From assembly GCF_037975245.1 (NCBI RefSeq), contig NC_092574.1, forward strand, positions 24,121,713 through 24,185,712: a stretch of DNA of 64,000 bases, read 5' to 3'. The translations under genes were made by a program, and so were the position numbers. Under the pieces are notes generated by a model. That model made no database searches and was not told where the DNA came from. It saw only the letters and a program-made list of their open reading frames with translations. This document shows positions 20,101 to 35,100 of this stretch, piece by piece. The DNA comes from Apostichopus japonicus (Eukaryota > Echinodermata > Holothuroidea > Aspidochirotida > Stichopodidae). The stretch's first letter is position 1; every line of letters begins with the position of its first letter.

Positions 20101-23100
20101 GTGCTCTCAACTCCAATCTGTTCCGCCAGTCTCCTTCGTGCCTTCTTTTCCTTCTTCAATCTTTTCAGCAGGATTGCTATTTTAGGGGGGGGGGGGGGGG
20201 GAAGCAGATGAGAAAGGGGAAAAAAAAGAAAGAGAAAATTTGAAATTTAGAATGATATGGTCTTTGTTGACAGCACAGTCTCCCTCTTAAGGTTCAGTTT
20301 TTATTCACAATTATGACTATGTTCATATTTGAAATAAGTTTGTTCTTTCTGACCATAGGTACGCACTTTGAACCAGACTATATCATACAGACATATTGTA
20401 ACGGATGATGCAACATACACTCATCTCCTATTGTTTCTGTGACAACTAAGAGTAGCATGTGACCTATTAGGGTCATTGTTGCCACAGGTGAGAGATGAAC
20501 GGAAGAGATACTGAGGCAGAATCCTTCGTTTCGTAAAGTTGGTCGGCGTAGCTCACAAATATACGAGAAAGCCAAATAACGGAAAACCATGCTCAAATTT
20601 CAACAAGCATACATGATATTAAAAGTCATTGTCAACACTTAGATACCAAATTGTTACTTTTAGTATGGGGCCAGTCCTCCATGACCATTTAACGGTGATT
20701 AGTGCCATGATGACTTTAAAAGAATTACAGACGGACCTGTAAAAGCGGCTGGGGTTGCAAGCCTAAATAACTCTATTCCACACGTTTATTTCATGCATAT
20801 TAATTTATCCCATTTATTCCATTCATTTAATTCATACATCTTCACATTTGGGCAGAAAACGATACTGAAATAGCACATACAGACGTAATGATTTATTTGA
20901 GTGTAGGCACATCGCTTTATTGAATAGTATAGTCAGATGGTCAGGTTGTCACCTACAAAATTTACTACATGTCTGGGAAACTTCGTAAAGGGCAAAATTA
21001 ATCACTGATGAGGTGGGATCCTTCCTCCAGGTTTTGACAATTAAAACCTTTGGTTTGCAACCTGCACTACCTCCACTTATGAAAATGGGTTTTAAGCTTC
21101 AAGTGAACACAAAGCCTCCCGAGGAAGATAAATCCACCTGTGTTTTTGAAAGGTTTGAAATAAATTGCAAACGCGACATTTCTGGCTTTTGCTTTAAACT
21201 CCCCCCACTAGTTTTTGCAGGGGCCGACCCAATAAATGGTCTCTGTGTTACATGCTAGGTTACAACAAGGCCACTGTGACTTAAAATCTCTCTCCTGTGG
21301 TAAGGATTATTTCTTTAAAAATATTATTAAGTGGCATTGGAAATGTTACCCACAATAATGGAAGAGATTATTTTGTGGTTTGAAAATTGAAATGCATCAA
21401 AGGTCAATTTTTTTGTACCAGTGTGCTCATATTACCTGACCATCTGTAAATTTGTAATGTAACAAAACAAAAACAGGAAAAATCAAGTATTTTGCAATGA
21501 CGAGATATTTAGCACAAAGGCACTACTCAATATATATTTATATCAATATGGTGGGTGTTTTGGAAATATCTTGTCCTGTTTACCTTTTATCCTTCTTTAC
21601 AGATTTGGACTAAATACACAAGAAGCAGACATTCTTGACAAACACGAAAGCAAACACCAGCATTGAGTGCCACATAATTACTTCTGTATTTGCAAACGTC
21701 TCTTGTCCCAAGCATTTTGTGGTTCTTGATTTGTAAGCATTATCGTTGAAATGGAACTTGTGTGTCGCTAGACCCATTCAGAGGTGATTTTCTTTCTTTC
21801 CGATGTGTATTTGATATTATACCTATTAGGGCAGATCCAGTGGTTACTCATGCTAGATTTGTTTACTAAAGGTGATTATAAAAGACACATGGCTAACAGG
21901 AAAGAAGGCAAGTTCCAAAAGACATTGTATCGAGTACGGCAGCTCCAGACGTCTTGACACCTCTCGTGTTCTGATTAAATATTTTCCTGCTGAATAGAGA
22001 TCCTGAAAATTTCTTTCTGATGACCTACTTGGTGTCAAGGTTTACATTTAGAATTGTATAGAACTGCAGTAAACAGAACCTAGAGAGGCAACAAGGCTGC
22101 TAATTGGGTGTGAGGCTTCAAGGCTACACGATTTTGGCAAAATAAATTGAGGACACACGTTTTATTACTCAGGACTATTACTTTTTAATTATCTTAACAT
22201 ATTAATTAACCTCTTTGGTTTGAATACTTTTCTTTTACTGAGAACATAGGAATTCAATGAATGAATATTTCAGCGTGTGTCAGGTGATGTATATACATGA
22301 AATGTTGATGCTACTATTTCTCCTGCGGGGACGCAATTTTATGTTGTCAAGCTTATGCAGTGTTACTGTATATAAATATTATTATGTCATTTGATTTGGT
22401 GCTAGTTTATGTGAATTGTTCCTATGTCAGCTGCTGATGAGATGCTATTTTATGTTGTCAAGCTGTGTTTTATTATGATGTCAGTTGATTGGTTGCTATT
22501 TTATGGTGAATGGGTGGTATTTTATGTGAATTGTTCCTATGTCAGCTGCTGATGTGGTGCTATTTTATGTTGTCAAGCTGTGTTTTATTATGATGTCAGT
22601 TGATTGGTTGCTATTTTATGGTGAATGGGTGGTATTTTATGTGAATTGTTCCCATGTCAGTTGCTGATGAGGTGCTATTTTATGTTCAAACTGTGTTTTA
22701 TTATGATGTCTGTTGATTGGTTGCTATTTTATGGTGAATGGGTGGTATTTTATGTGAATTGTTTCTATGTCAGCTGCTGATGTGGTGCTATTTTATGTTG
22801 TCAAGCTGTGTTTTATTATGATGTCAGTTGACTGGTTGCTATTTTATGGTGAATGGGTGGTATTTTATGTGAATTGTTTCTATGTCAGTTGCTGATGAGG
22901 TGCTATTTTATGTTGTCAAGCTGTGTTTTATTATGATGTCAGTTGATTGGTTGCTATTTTAAGGTGAATGGGTGGTATTTTATGTGAATTGTTCCTATGT
23001 CAGCTGCTGATGAGGTGCTATTTTATGTTCAAACTGTGTTTTATTATGATGTCTGTTGATTGGTTGCTATTTTATGGTGAATGGGTGGTATTTTATGTGA

Positions 23101-23607
23101 ATTGTTTCTATGTCAGCTGCTGATGTGGTGCTATTTTATGTTGTCAAGCTGTGTTTTATTATGATGTCAGTTGATTGGTTGCTATTTTATGGTGAATGGG
23201 TGGTATTTTATGTGAATTGTTTCTATGTCAGTTGCTGATGAGGTGCTATTTTATGTTGTCAAGCTGTGTTTTATTATGATGTCAGTTGATTGGTTGCTAT
23301 TTTAAGGTGAATGGGTGGTATTTTATGTGAATTGTTCCTATGTCAGCTGCTGATGAGGTGCTATTTCATGTAGTTTTCATTTCATGTATATATTTTCTCC
23401 ATAGATGCTGCTTCATTTCAAGAAGACACAACATTACCTGCTCTTTTCTGCTCTGCTGCTAGTTGTTTACCCAGAGATTCTCTCAATTCCTTTTCTCGAA
23501 GGAGTTCTAATTTCAGTTCAGCTAAATAAGAACAAGAAGGAGATGGAGAAGAAATAAATCACATCTTCTGTTCTTATTTCAAATAGTCTGATGCCTTGAT
23601 CAGAACT

Positions 23608-23646
<39 letters not shown>

Positions 23647-26600
23647 ACAACAAATATATCAACAATCCCCCCCCCCCATCTACCCCTAAGAACAAGAAGG
23701 AGATGGATCATGGAGAAGAAGTAACCTTGGATGTAAATCACATCTTCTGTTTTTATTTCAAATGGTCTGATGCCTTGATTAGAACCAGAGATATATATAT
23801 ATATATATGATACAAATATATCAACAATTCTCACCATCCCTTCTACCCCTGGGCTCGTCCAACACACACATATCCCAGAGTTTATACTAACTGTGGCAAA
23901 TCTAGAGGGGGTGTGGCTTCCAACAATCTTCTGATCAGAATGCCATCACACATTCAATGTAGTTCTATTGCCCTCAATCCAGGAGGGAATGTTTTCAAAC
24001 AACATGCAGGACAAACTTGCTGCCATACAAGCAAGCTTGTTTCAAATTATTTTTAAGGGGAGCAAAGCATAGAGGAAAAAAAAAATTCTGGAAGATTTTT
24101 GTGATAAGGAACAGAGTTTTAAGTTGGGGAAAGGACGGGTTGTGGGGGGGGGGTGGTGGCTATGGGTGTGTGTGATGGTGGGAGGAGGGATATTTACCAT
24201 ACGACTATAGAAACTATCGATGTACCTGATTGAAGATGATTATGTTTCTCTTGCTGTCTGGCATTATCTGCAGCCACTTTCAATAGTCCCTGGATGTTTG
24301 TGAGCAGGGTCTCCATTGACGACGGCCCCTGGGAGGACAAAATATCGCTGGCAGACGAAAGCGCCTGAATTAGACAAAAAAAAAAACAAAGAACATTTCA
24401 GATGAGTTTATACAAAAGGGATAAAAAAAATGATACGGGACCAAACTGTGGAAGAACAATTTTTTTAATTTTTTTCAATTTATTTTACCAGCTCAGGTTC
24501 AGGGTGCCTTCACTGTAGTCAACGCAAGTCTCGTCAACGGTTACCAAGGATATGTTCTCGTAGGAAATAAATTTTGGTGACCAAAACTTTTTCCAGTTTA
24601 ATTCTTCACAATTGCGCAGTTCAGTTTGAATCTAAAACTCTACATTCAGATGCAAAAATACCCAACTGTAAACAAAACTGAACTTTTAGATTTACTTTAT
24701 AAATTGTTTTTTTGATCTGGAAACTTGAGCTTGTTGTGCATTGACCATGAGCCCTGGGATGGGACGACAGAAGCCCTTCATTTCATCTTTCGTAAGAAAA
24801 AAACAAAACCCAAAATATCAAGTAGTAAAGTTTTCTTTTACGTACATCATCAAGAATCTCAAATCTTTAAGGATTCTTACCCTATGGAAAGACATCGAAT
24901 CCGGATTTGACGGACTTGATCTGTACGTGGAATTTGATGTGACAGGCACCGAAAACGATCCCTGATGGCTATCTGATTGGTTTTCTGCAAATGAAGAGGT
25001 AAAAACTTACAAAACTCATGAATACCAAACATTGTGAACCAATTTGATAAAGCGGCTGAGAAATGTTTGCCAAGAATGAGAACAGGCTGGTCTCTGCAAA
25101 CATAATGGAGCATTCCCATGGTAACGACCAGTATGTATACTGGCCTGCCGTTTCTTCGCTAACGATCCACTGACCTAGCGTACCTTTGTGTACAAAGTAC
25201 TCCTACATAATTCATAACCCGATTTCATGAAAGTGGGAGAGCAGACGATGAGGAATTTCAAACGTTATTTCAAAACTTATTCTTTAAATTAGCCCAAAGT
25301 TTACTTTCACCATTGGCTATTGACTGCCTGACAAAAAGGGCAGGAAATGCATGTTACTCAATATCTGACCCTATCTAGAACGAAGAGACGCCATGCAGTA
25401 GGAATTGGAAAAGCATCATTAGTCATTACCTAAAGAATAACAATAAACTGTGACATTTTAGAGACACTAGCCTCCACTGGAAAACCTGAATCCACTCGAG
25501 TCTCTGATTGGTAAAGGTAAAAAAGAAACCGACTTAAAGCGCCTACGAGTCTCAAGTTATTGTGACTGGAGTCGAGTTCCGGCGACTCCATTCGACGATG
25601 ACAACGTTTGATTGACCTTTGACTATCTAGTGTCACATAGATTAAAATACATGCAGTTGCAGTTTCACTAGCAGACTATGATGGCACAACAGCAGTCTGA
25701 CATAACGGTCACACTTGCCTGCCAGCAGCAAGTTCATACAAACCAATTCACTAAACGTGGCAATAAATGCTAATTTGGCTTGTCTTGATTCATCCAATAA
25801 TCGTAATTGTTTATGGACTAGCTGCACTGTCTACATAATTTATCAGTCGAATAAAATATGACATAAAAGTACACGATTTATCTTGCAAATATATATATTC
25901 CATTTTATATTGTTATCAAGTTTTTCTACTTTTCACACCTGAAAAGAGTTCACTTGTGCATTATGCAAGGTCAATTGTTACCAATGAAATTTTAGCAAAC
26001 AACACGGAACTATGTCATATTCACAAACTGTGTCACACCTGAAGTTCCTTACATTTGTATAAAAGACTGAATGGAATTACCTTATAAGGGACTAAGGATC
26101 TTGAGATTGATAAGTTTCATAAAACTATTTGACTTTTCCATTTTGTATCGAATTCAGAGTTCTTGAAACTAATTCAAACCCACATGCGTAATTACAAGCA
26201 GATATTCAAATAAATTAATAGGCCATTGGTTAATTCTTTTGATCATTTCTGTGTTGACAACAGACACACACCAAGCGGTGCATTGCACTTTTTTAAAGAA
26301 TGTCCATAGACGAATTCAGATCTACTCAAAATTTCATCAAATGCAAGAAATGTTCAAGAATTCATTAACCTGTTATCCTTTTTTCAGATACCAGAGTGAA
26401 ATGGATCTTTGCAGAGGGCAAGCAGGCCTTTATTATTAGGTGAAATCCAATCTCGGGATATCATCAAACATATCTAACATGACCGGCATACAGGTTGCGG
26501 TGGCTATAGTCTGCTAACAACATTCTGGACGGTGGTTAAGATTAACAAAAATATTTCATCAAATATCATATATAAGCTGTAACTTTCATCGAACAAAATT

Positions 26601-29600
26601 ACATCAGGAATGATGACACCTGGAAGGTTCACAAATAAGATGTTACCTTCAATTTGTGGGACACAAAAGCCTCTTTAAACTTAATGGTTTAATTATCACT
26701 CTTTGGCAATAATTACATATTAAGTTGGGTGTGTCCAATTCTGTGAATATTCATGATTTTGATAGAATATCAACCAGACAGATTTCTTAGATTCAGGGTG
26801 TCTATTTCAATGTGAATTATTCATGGTTCGTCAGAACATCAACCACATAGACCTCCTACATTGAGGTGTCTCCAATAATACGTGAATATTCATAGCTTGG
26901 ATAGAATATCAACCAGACAGATTTCTTAGATTCAGGGGGTCTATTTCAATGTGAATTATTCATGGTTTGTCAGAACATCAACCACATAGACCTCCTACAT
27001 TGAGGTGTCTCCAATAATACGTGAATATTCATAGCTTGGATAGAATATCAACCAGACAGATTTCTTAGATTCAGGGGGTCTATTTCAATGTGAATTATTC
27101 ATGGTTGGTCAGAACATCAACCACATAGACCTCCTACATTGAGGTGTCTCCAATAATACGTGAATATGCATAGCTTGGATAGAATATCAACCAGACAGAT
27201 TTCTTAGATTCAGGGGGTCTATTTCAATGTGAATTATTCATGGTTCGTCAGAACATCAACCACATAGACCTCCTACATTGAGGTGTCTCCAATAATACGT
27301 GAATATTCATAGCTTGGCCAGCATATCAACCCCATAGATCTCTTAGATAGAGGATATCCACCCAATTATGCACACCCACACTAGGAAATGTTCCTGCTTG
27401 TGAAGGATACATGCATTTGTGGTGTGTTCTTAGAAAAATGCACATCCGACTGGAGACTAAATCTTTACAACTTAGACTAACTGTGACAATAAGGTGGAAC
27501 ATCAACCACAAATATCTCTTCAAATTTAATTTACCTCATTACATGTGCAAAATTCATAACTAATTGTCAGAATATCAAGTGAATGCTAAATGAGGCAATT
27601 ATATCAGCATTAATGTGTTGTTTGGGGTCCTACAATACACCACATTGTCTTATTCAATTACTAGTCTAGCACTGTAAGGTATCATTTTGTTGTTTTTGTT
27701 GTTGTTGTTTAATCCTATTCTGAACCTTGAAACAATTTGGTCAGGATGGACTACGACAACCTTGATCTGCACAGCACTTGTCTAAACACGATACTTAACA
27801 CGTTATTACTAAATATGTGCAGAAAGAAAAACATGCTTTCCTTTTGTAGATGTAGAGGATTAAGCAGATTGTTGTTAGAGACCTGACAAACAAAAGATAT
27901 GGCATAACTTTTACACTAAAGTCCCCAAAAGTATCATTTCTCTATTAAAGGGAGAGAAAGCTTTTCGTTTCGACTGCTCCTCCACTTTTAAAGAAAGCTT
28001 TTCGATCAAAGTCTTAACTAGAAATTTGTCTTGTCATTCTTCGAGACTTTCTGTGAATATTGCATAGTTCAGAACATCATCTCAATTCAACTTTTGCATC
28101 TTCTAGTTAGTATGTACACAAATTCAACTTAGGGTAGAAAATAACTTGATTATGATGCTATGTAGCCAATCAGAGCTCTGTTGCCATGGTTACAAAGTTA
28201 AGGCTGGTAACCAATGAGCTAGAGTGCTTGTCTTTCACACCCGTGTTATTTTGAGTACAAAAATCAACATCACACATCAAAGTTTCAGCTTTCTCTTTTA
28301 AGTTTAAAAAAAAAAAAAAAAAATTTAAACAAAATTTTGTACAATCAGACTGAGGGTCATTTACTAACCTAATATTGTTCAAAGTGTCAGTGCCTCTTAA
28401 ACTTGTTCAATGAAGGGAGAAGCCTGAATATTGCATCAAACCATTTGTATTATTTAATTCTAACACATTTTCAATTCACTGAGGAACCATGGAGAAATAG
28501 TCTGATAAGTGTTGGACCAAGTAAATCTAGTACAACAGTTTGCATCTTTGCTTTAATACAATCAACTAAATAGGTCGTGTAAATGCAAGAAAGTGTTAAA
28601 TCGCTGAATGGGGCAGCCACCTTCATTATAGAAACAATTACCTAACTTTAGACAGTGTGTCGACACACAAGCAAATGACACTTCAACTATTGTGAACTTT
28701 AATGATAATGTGTTGCAACGGGGCTGTACACAGAAGAGTCGTTGTGACTAACAGCAGTGGGTGAACGAAACAACCACTTTACATTTGCAAGGACCCATCA
28801 AAACGAACTGAATGATAATAATTCCAACTTGTATCCTTTCATGTTAAGGCCTCCTTTGTTAACAAATATCATCAATGATCACAGAACGATTCAATGCATT
28901 TTGAATCGATATCACGAATGGCTTCAAATGACTTCAAAGCAACTTCTACATGTGAACCTTTTCGAACAAGTGGGTATAGCAAAGGCACGAATCGGTCATG
29001 ATAGCCCTTGTAGAGTGCTCCCACCTTCAGCATTTTGTAATGATCATGAAATAGTTTTTTTTCAAAAGACATTCCAGCTTTTTGTTCTCTCTGGTGTTCT
29101 ATACCCATGAGCCCCGAGCAGAATCCCTCCCAGCCCCACACACAGATTAGGCAATGATCTCACAGAAGTACCAAATCAGTCTGTTTTCTTATTACTCGAG
29201 CTATGTATATGTGTGAGGTTAAAGAGAACAAAAACCTGAGTTATGTCGACACCGCACGATGTCGTTTTGGAACCTTGGTACTGTTGCACTACATCCAGTC
29301 CAAAAAAATGATGCCAAATAATTGCAATGATATGCTCGATATGACTTGAAATGATATGACTTGAAATGACCCCTCCCCTAGCCCTTCTCACTCCTCCAAT
29401 TGAATGTTTGCAAGGCAGCTGTTGGAATTGTTACTACCTGCAACAGAGGATAACATTCTATGGCATATTGCATGTGGTATGAAATGTCTCTGTATAGGGG
29501 CAAGCAATACTGATACCCCTATAACAACTATACACTGGAGTACTTACTTTCAGCCGTGTGTTTTATCTTATGATTGCTGTACGAACATACTTCATTTCCT

Positions 29601-31677
29601 GTAAGATAAGAAAGTGTAACGTCCAGGACTTTAGTTCAAGCTTTCACTTTATTCGGAGACTTGATTTAAAAAAAAAAAAAAATAATCATGAAAAAAAAAA
29701 ATACCAAATAGAAGTCAGTCTTCTGAACTCCAAAGTGAAAGAAATAAAAAATCATTGAATTGCAAATATGCTTTGCCATTTAGAAATGTCTTTTATTGGA
29801 TAACCAAGGATCTTCAGACCTACCTACATTTTGCACCAAGAATGGCTAAAACTGGGCAGCTAAAACGGCTATCTGAAACTATTGTCTTCTTCTTTGTGAC
29901 GAGAAACAAAACAAACAAGCAATTACCTGACATATCATCATCGTCATCTCCATTTTCCTTGCCTCTTCCCTCTTCGTCAGATGAGACCATGTTACTCTGT
30001 GAGGAGGAACCGGCTTCGTGAGATGCCTCCGAGTTGTGGGGGCTGGTCTTACCGTTCACCATGACATGATGGTGGGGTGCTATTGTAGGTGATGGACTCT
30101 GTTGTTCATTCTACAATTGGGAATCAAACGGTACTTAATTAAGAGAATTAACACCTGGAAAGGGGAAGGTTGAGAGCAAGCCGTTTTTAAATTTGAAAAA
30201 GGATACTCGAAGGAGGTCACTAGAACTCATCATTACATAGGACCTACCAGTTAAAGATCAAAAGAAACTATAATCCAGGTTATCTGGACATTAAAACAAA
30301 ATAATAATAAAAAATACGGCTGTAATCTATCTAGAATAGCATCTGACTTCTAGGGACATTCTGTAAGTATACCCTATTTGATCATAATATGAGACAGTGT
30401 ACTGACTTCACTTCCATTCCTCAATATTAAAAACAACAGACACCTTAGAATGTAATAGGTTTGGATATTTACGAATGACGACAGTTACCGGTCTCCTGTA
30501 CGTATGCACTCCTCCGATCGACCCTAGCCCTACAAACTGGTAACATTCTTGTACCGCAGTGCCCCCACAATTTTTACCGATTTGTAGTGGTAGATGGGGG
30601 TGGTGGTATATAGAGTAGTAGACAGGTCAATGAGGAATGACTTAAATACTGCGTGAGAGACGACATGACCCAAAGACTTAAAGGGTGTGAAGACTCGCGC
30701 CCAAAAAGAAACGTCTAATGCTGGTAATCTGAATGAGGTGTAACAGAAGTGTTAGACACCACCATCGATCCCAGGAAATACACACACAGCTTAGCGCTAC
30801 CGTCGGTAATTAGGCAATCTTTTTTCAACAGTGCATGTATTATTGATGGCAGTTTACAGATCATCCCTGGCAATGCACTGAAAGGTTTGTAAGTGGTCTT
30901 GCCTTTCATTTAGTATGGCTACATTTAAAATAACTTTATCTTTTTTTTATAAGATCTTTATAAAATATAAATTTTTATCTTAGCTTCAGCGGTATACTAA
31001 CATCAGAGGTTTCGTGATGATCAGTTGGTCTACTCATAGCTGTCAGATGGTTGGCCATGGCCAGGGATGTCGGGAGGAAAGCAGGGTGATGCGCCATAAG
31101 GTATTGCGATGTCGCCAGTCCATCATAGCCGAAAGGGAGACCTGCAGATTCAAAAAAGATAATGAGTGGTCAACTATAAATCAATCGACTTTCATCAATT
31201 TTTTTGGGGTCATAAATCAATCAATTAATTCTTCTTGGCGTAGAAATTCCGTGACTAGCTTTATTTATTGCCTGTGCAATAAGAAAGTCACTAACCGCAT
31301 AATAAATGAGCGAACTTCCCGTTTCCTCGAAACAAAAAGAAAGAAAGAAAGAAAGAATTAAAAAGAATTAAACAGAAAATACTTCATCCGCAGGTTTTTC
31401 AGAACGAGATATTTAACACTTTTCATCTGCCGAAAGAAACCAGGATCGGCATGCAACATTTAAGACTTTCAATATTTGTGACAAACTTTCCCTTTTAACT
31501 GAATATTGAAAGGAAGGGTTTTTTGTTTGCAATCTATTTAATTATTTTACCATTTAAAATTAATGGCAAGAAAGTAATGATTCTTTGAATTAATTGTGCA
31601 GGTCAAACTTTCACTTTGTGTCACTGATACTGATCTCCTGTACCACTGACTGATATACAGGTCATATATATTGTTTT

Positions 31678-31724
<47 letters not shown>

Positions 31725-32080
31725 TACTAATATATTGTTACATATACACGATCCGGCTTCCGGAATCACAAATGACTTTGAGTTGGTTAGAATCATGTTT
31801 GATCTCTAGAGTAAAGCAAATAGGTCACCAAAACAGAACACCAAAACAGATACAGGTTATAAACACCTACAGTACAGTGGATTTAAAACGGTTTCGAACC
31901 TCTGGACATACAATCAGGGTCCATTGCCTAGTGATTAGGGTGTCCGCATATAAAGCGGGAGGCCCTGGTTCAAATCCCGGTGGAGGCTGTAAGTTTTTTT
32001 ACTGTTCTGGATTTTCCATCTCACTTCAATTTCAATTATATATATTTATATACACATATATTTAGATATATATATATATG

Positions 32081-32111
<31 letters not shown>

Positions 32112-32149
32112 CTATATATATGTATATACACATATATATAGATAGATAG

Positions 32150-32181
<32 letters not shown>

Positions 32182-35100
32182 CTATTTTGCACTATTATTG
32201 TAAAGTGTGCAATCTATGAACCTCAGACCATATTTATATTTCATAACTGATGCGCAACTACCTACCATTAAACAATGAAATTGGTCACAAAACTGGTTTT
32301 GATATGCCGCAGGCAATTCAAAGGCAATAAGTAAATGTCAGTTCAGATTGTATTATTTCTGTTACAATTTTAAATGTTTACAATATGAGCCTTTTAACAA
32401 ATTTCTGAGAATTATCAATATCAGTTCCTCAGATGTATCACACAAAAAAAAATCAATATGGAAGCATAAGTCTTTCAAGGCTTCTAACAACAATTGTTTA
32501 AGATGCATTGCATATTTGTCAAGAACAATTGTTGTCAAATGTTATCTAAGGGAGCTCTTTTGTTCATGAGTTAAATCCCACCCCCCCCCTGTTATACCAA
32601 GAAATTTAATTTTTTACTTTGACGTATCAAGGCTAAAATTCAATATGCCATAATAAACCATTTATTGAAGCATCTGTTGGTATATTTGGAAGATAATTTG
32701 AAGAGAAGAAAAAACAACCTAACAAGCAATTCTCAAAATAAGATATATTGTAATTGATCAAAATGAGCCACTTTCCAAGATTTTCTTTTTTTGGGTCTAA
32801 TTATAGCGAATCATTAATACTTCAATAATTAATACTTTGTTTCTCACATGGACAGTTTTTCGTTTCTCATCGTTAGCTATGATCACTTGTCAATTGGTTA
32901 ATCTTCGTTAAAATTTAAAGATTTCACTTCTTTCACTTCTTCATTTGAAGCGAAACTTGTAAGACTAGTCCATAGTTTTTTTTATATAATGAATTAATGT
33001 TAAGTCTCATTATACATGAGTTGTTCCAGCTGCGACAGTATTTTCTTCTTTTACAATCACACGTACACTAAACTGTTCAAGAGACATATATGTCAAGCTT
33101 CAAAAGAAATTAAATTTGGAACCTGATGGCCTAGTTTATGATGAATGATTAATTCCCATAAACATATCAAAAGGCGTGCCATTTGCTTCTGAAAAAATAG
33201 AAAATGAAAGTTAATTTCAGGAAGCCATCTGACTAATGTTTGATATGTCGTAGGACCATAAGGTGGCATGCATTATTTATTATTACATTCTTTCTTCATT
33301 TTTTTCCCCCTTTCTTTTCAGGTCGGCATGGTTCCATGGTCGGAACAAATAAAAACAGAATAAACACACTATAAAGATGCATGTCTGGCCAATGGGTGGC
33401 TGACAGTTAAAGTTAAATTTAAAATTAACTACGCAGAATTCTACTTGACAACATTTCAGACACTCAAAGGATGACGAATTTTATAGGTAGAATTTTTTAG
33501 TCGCAAAGTAGTTAGTCCAAGAAAAAAGGAAATAGTTAGAGATCTGTGTAATTAATAGATATTATACCACTTTAAAGTAACAATTTATTCTCTGGAAGGC
33601 TCCTTTAATGGCCCACTGAGGATGTTGGCTTCAGGGTGCAATCTTCAAATGTTGTAATGTTAATCCATTGTTTTATAATGTCTAACAACTTAACCAAAAT
33701 AGGTTATGTTTTAACTTTGTTATGCTATTTTTAACAACAGGGTAGCATGTATATGAAATTTCACCTTGACAAATGTTAACATAACACATTAAACTAAACA
33801 TGTTAGATGAGGCTGTAACAGCTCTATAAAGTACATGTGTTCCCCCCCCCCCCCCAATTGAATTTTGTTTTACATATATGAGAATAAATACTGGTCTGTG
33901 TGTTATACTGTCAAAGTTGTCCATCCACTGTTATTGATGAGCCTCAGATGTTTGAAATGTCATTTCATAAAAAAAATTCAAAAGTGTTAAAGTTAAATAC
34001 ACCTTTGCCTGCCAGCAGTGTTTGTAAACTGTCTGTGACATATCTAAATTAATAAAATTACTCTTTGAGATGTCAGTTTTATTCGTCGATGATTGAAACC
34101 TATCCAGAATTCATACCTGCACATTGTCACATTTTCATGAGAACTGCACGACGTGACTGATTGCACTAGACTCCGCTGTACCACACAACACATAAACAGT
34201 CCAACATTTTGTTCCAATTTTATTGCATATATAATAACTTATAATAACATAATGGTTTAAGTAATATGGGTATATAAACACTATCCACACAGGTGAGAGC
34301 AGTTCAGTCCAAGTTACGTTAACAGGAAATAATACTGATATCCTGTACACAGATATCCCGATACCTGCACATCCATATCCCGATACCTGCACAACGATAT
34401 CCCGATACCTGCACACCGATATCCCAATAACTGCACACCTACATCCCGTTACCCCCACACCGACATCCCGATACCCACACACCGACATCTCGATACCAAC
34501 ATCCCGGTACCTGCACACCGACATCCTGATACCTGCACACCAATATCCCAATGCCTACACACCGATACCTGCACACCGATATCTCGATACCAATACCTGC
34601 ATACTGACATCCCGATATCTGCATACTGTATCCCAATACCTGCATACTGATTTCCCCATACCTGTATACTGACACCCGATACCTGCATAAAGACACCTGC
34701 ACACCAATATCCCGATGCCTGCACACCGATACCTGCACAACGATATCGGGATACCAATACCTGCATATTGACATCCGATACCTGCATACTGACATCCCGA
34801 TACCTGCAAACTGACAACCCGATACCTGCATACTGACATCCCGATACCTGCATACTGACATCCCGATACCTGCATACTGATATCCCGATTCCTGCACTGA
34901 CGTCCCGATACCTGCATACTGATATCCCGATACCTGCATACTGATATCCCCATACCTGCATACTGATATCCCGATACCTGCAAACTGACATCCCGATACC
35001 TGCATACTGATATCCCGATACCTGCATACTGATATCCCGATACCTGCAAACTGACATCGCGATACCTGCATACTGATATCCCGATACCTGCACACTGACA

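Larger units (their letters stand above)
24985..29926. other. dach intron of about 4.9 kb
   Basis: No further exon seen. Contains the 139-bp tandem array (26738-27340), a candidate CCAAT/RFX-like pair near 28166-28193, A-runs near 28303-28322, and AT-rich DNA with several short ORFs lacking any family signature. Confidence 0.5.

Noticed and set aside
28757-29141. Overlapping plus and minus ORFs of 117 and 89 codons
   Set aside because: Neither has a recognisable motif, and their mutual overlap suggests chance openness.
30489-30529. Possible 41-nt dach microexon (acceptor tttgtag, donor ccg|gtaact)
   Set aside because: It needs phase 1 on entry. The exon at 31002-31141 already links phase 1 to phase 0, so the microexon would break the frame to its neighbours.
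31918-31990. Functional tRNA gene
   Set aside because: A- and B-box-like sequences exist, but the T-stem has a mismatch, the acceptor stem is poor, and the tail is shared with two truncated copies, so it is a SINE.
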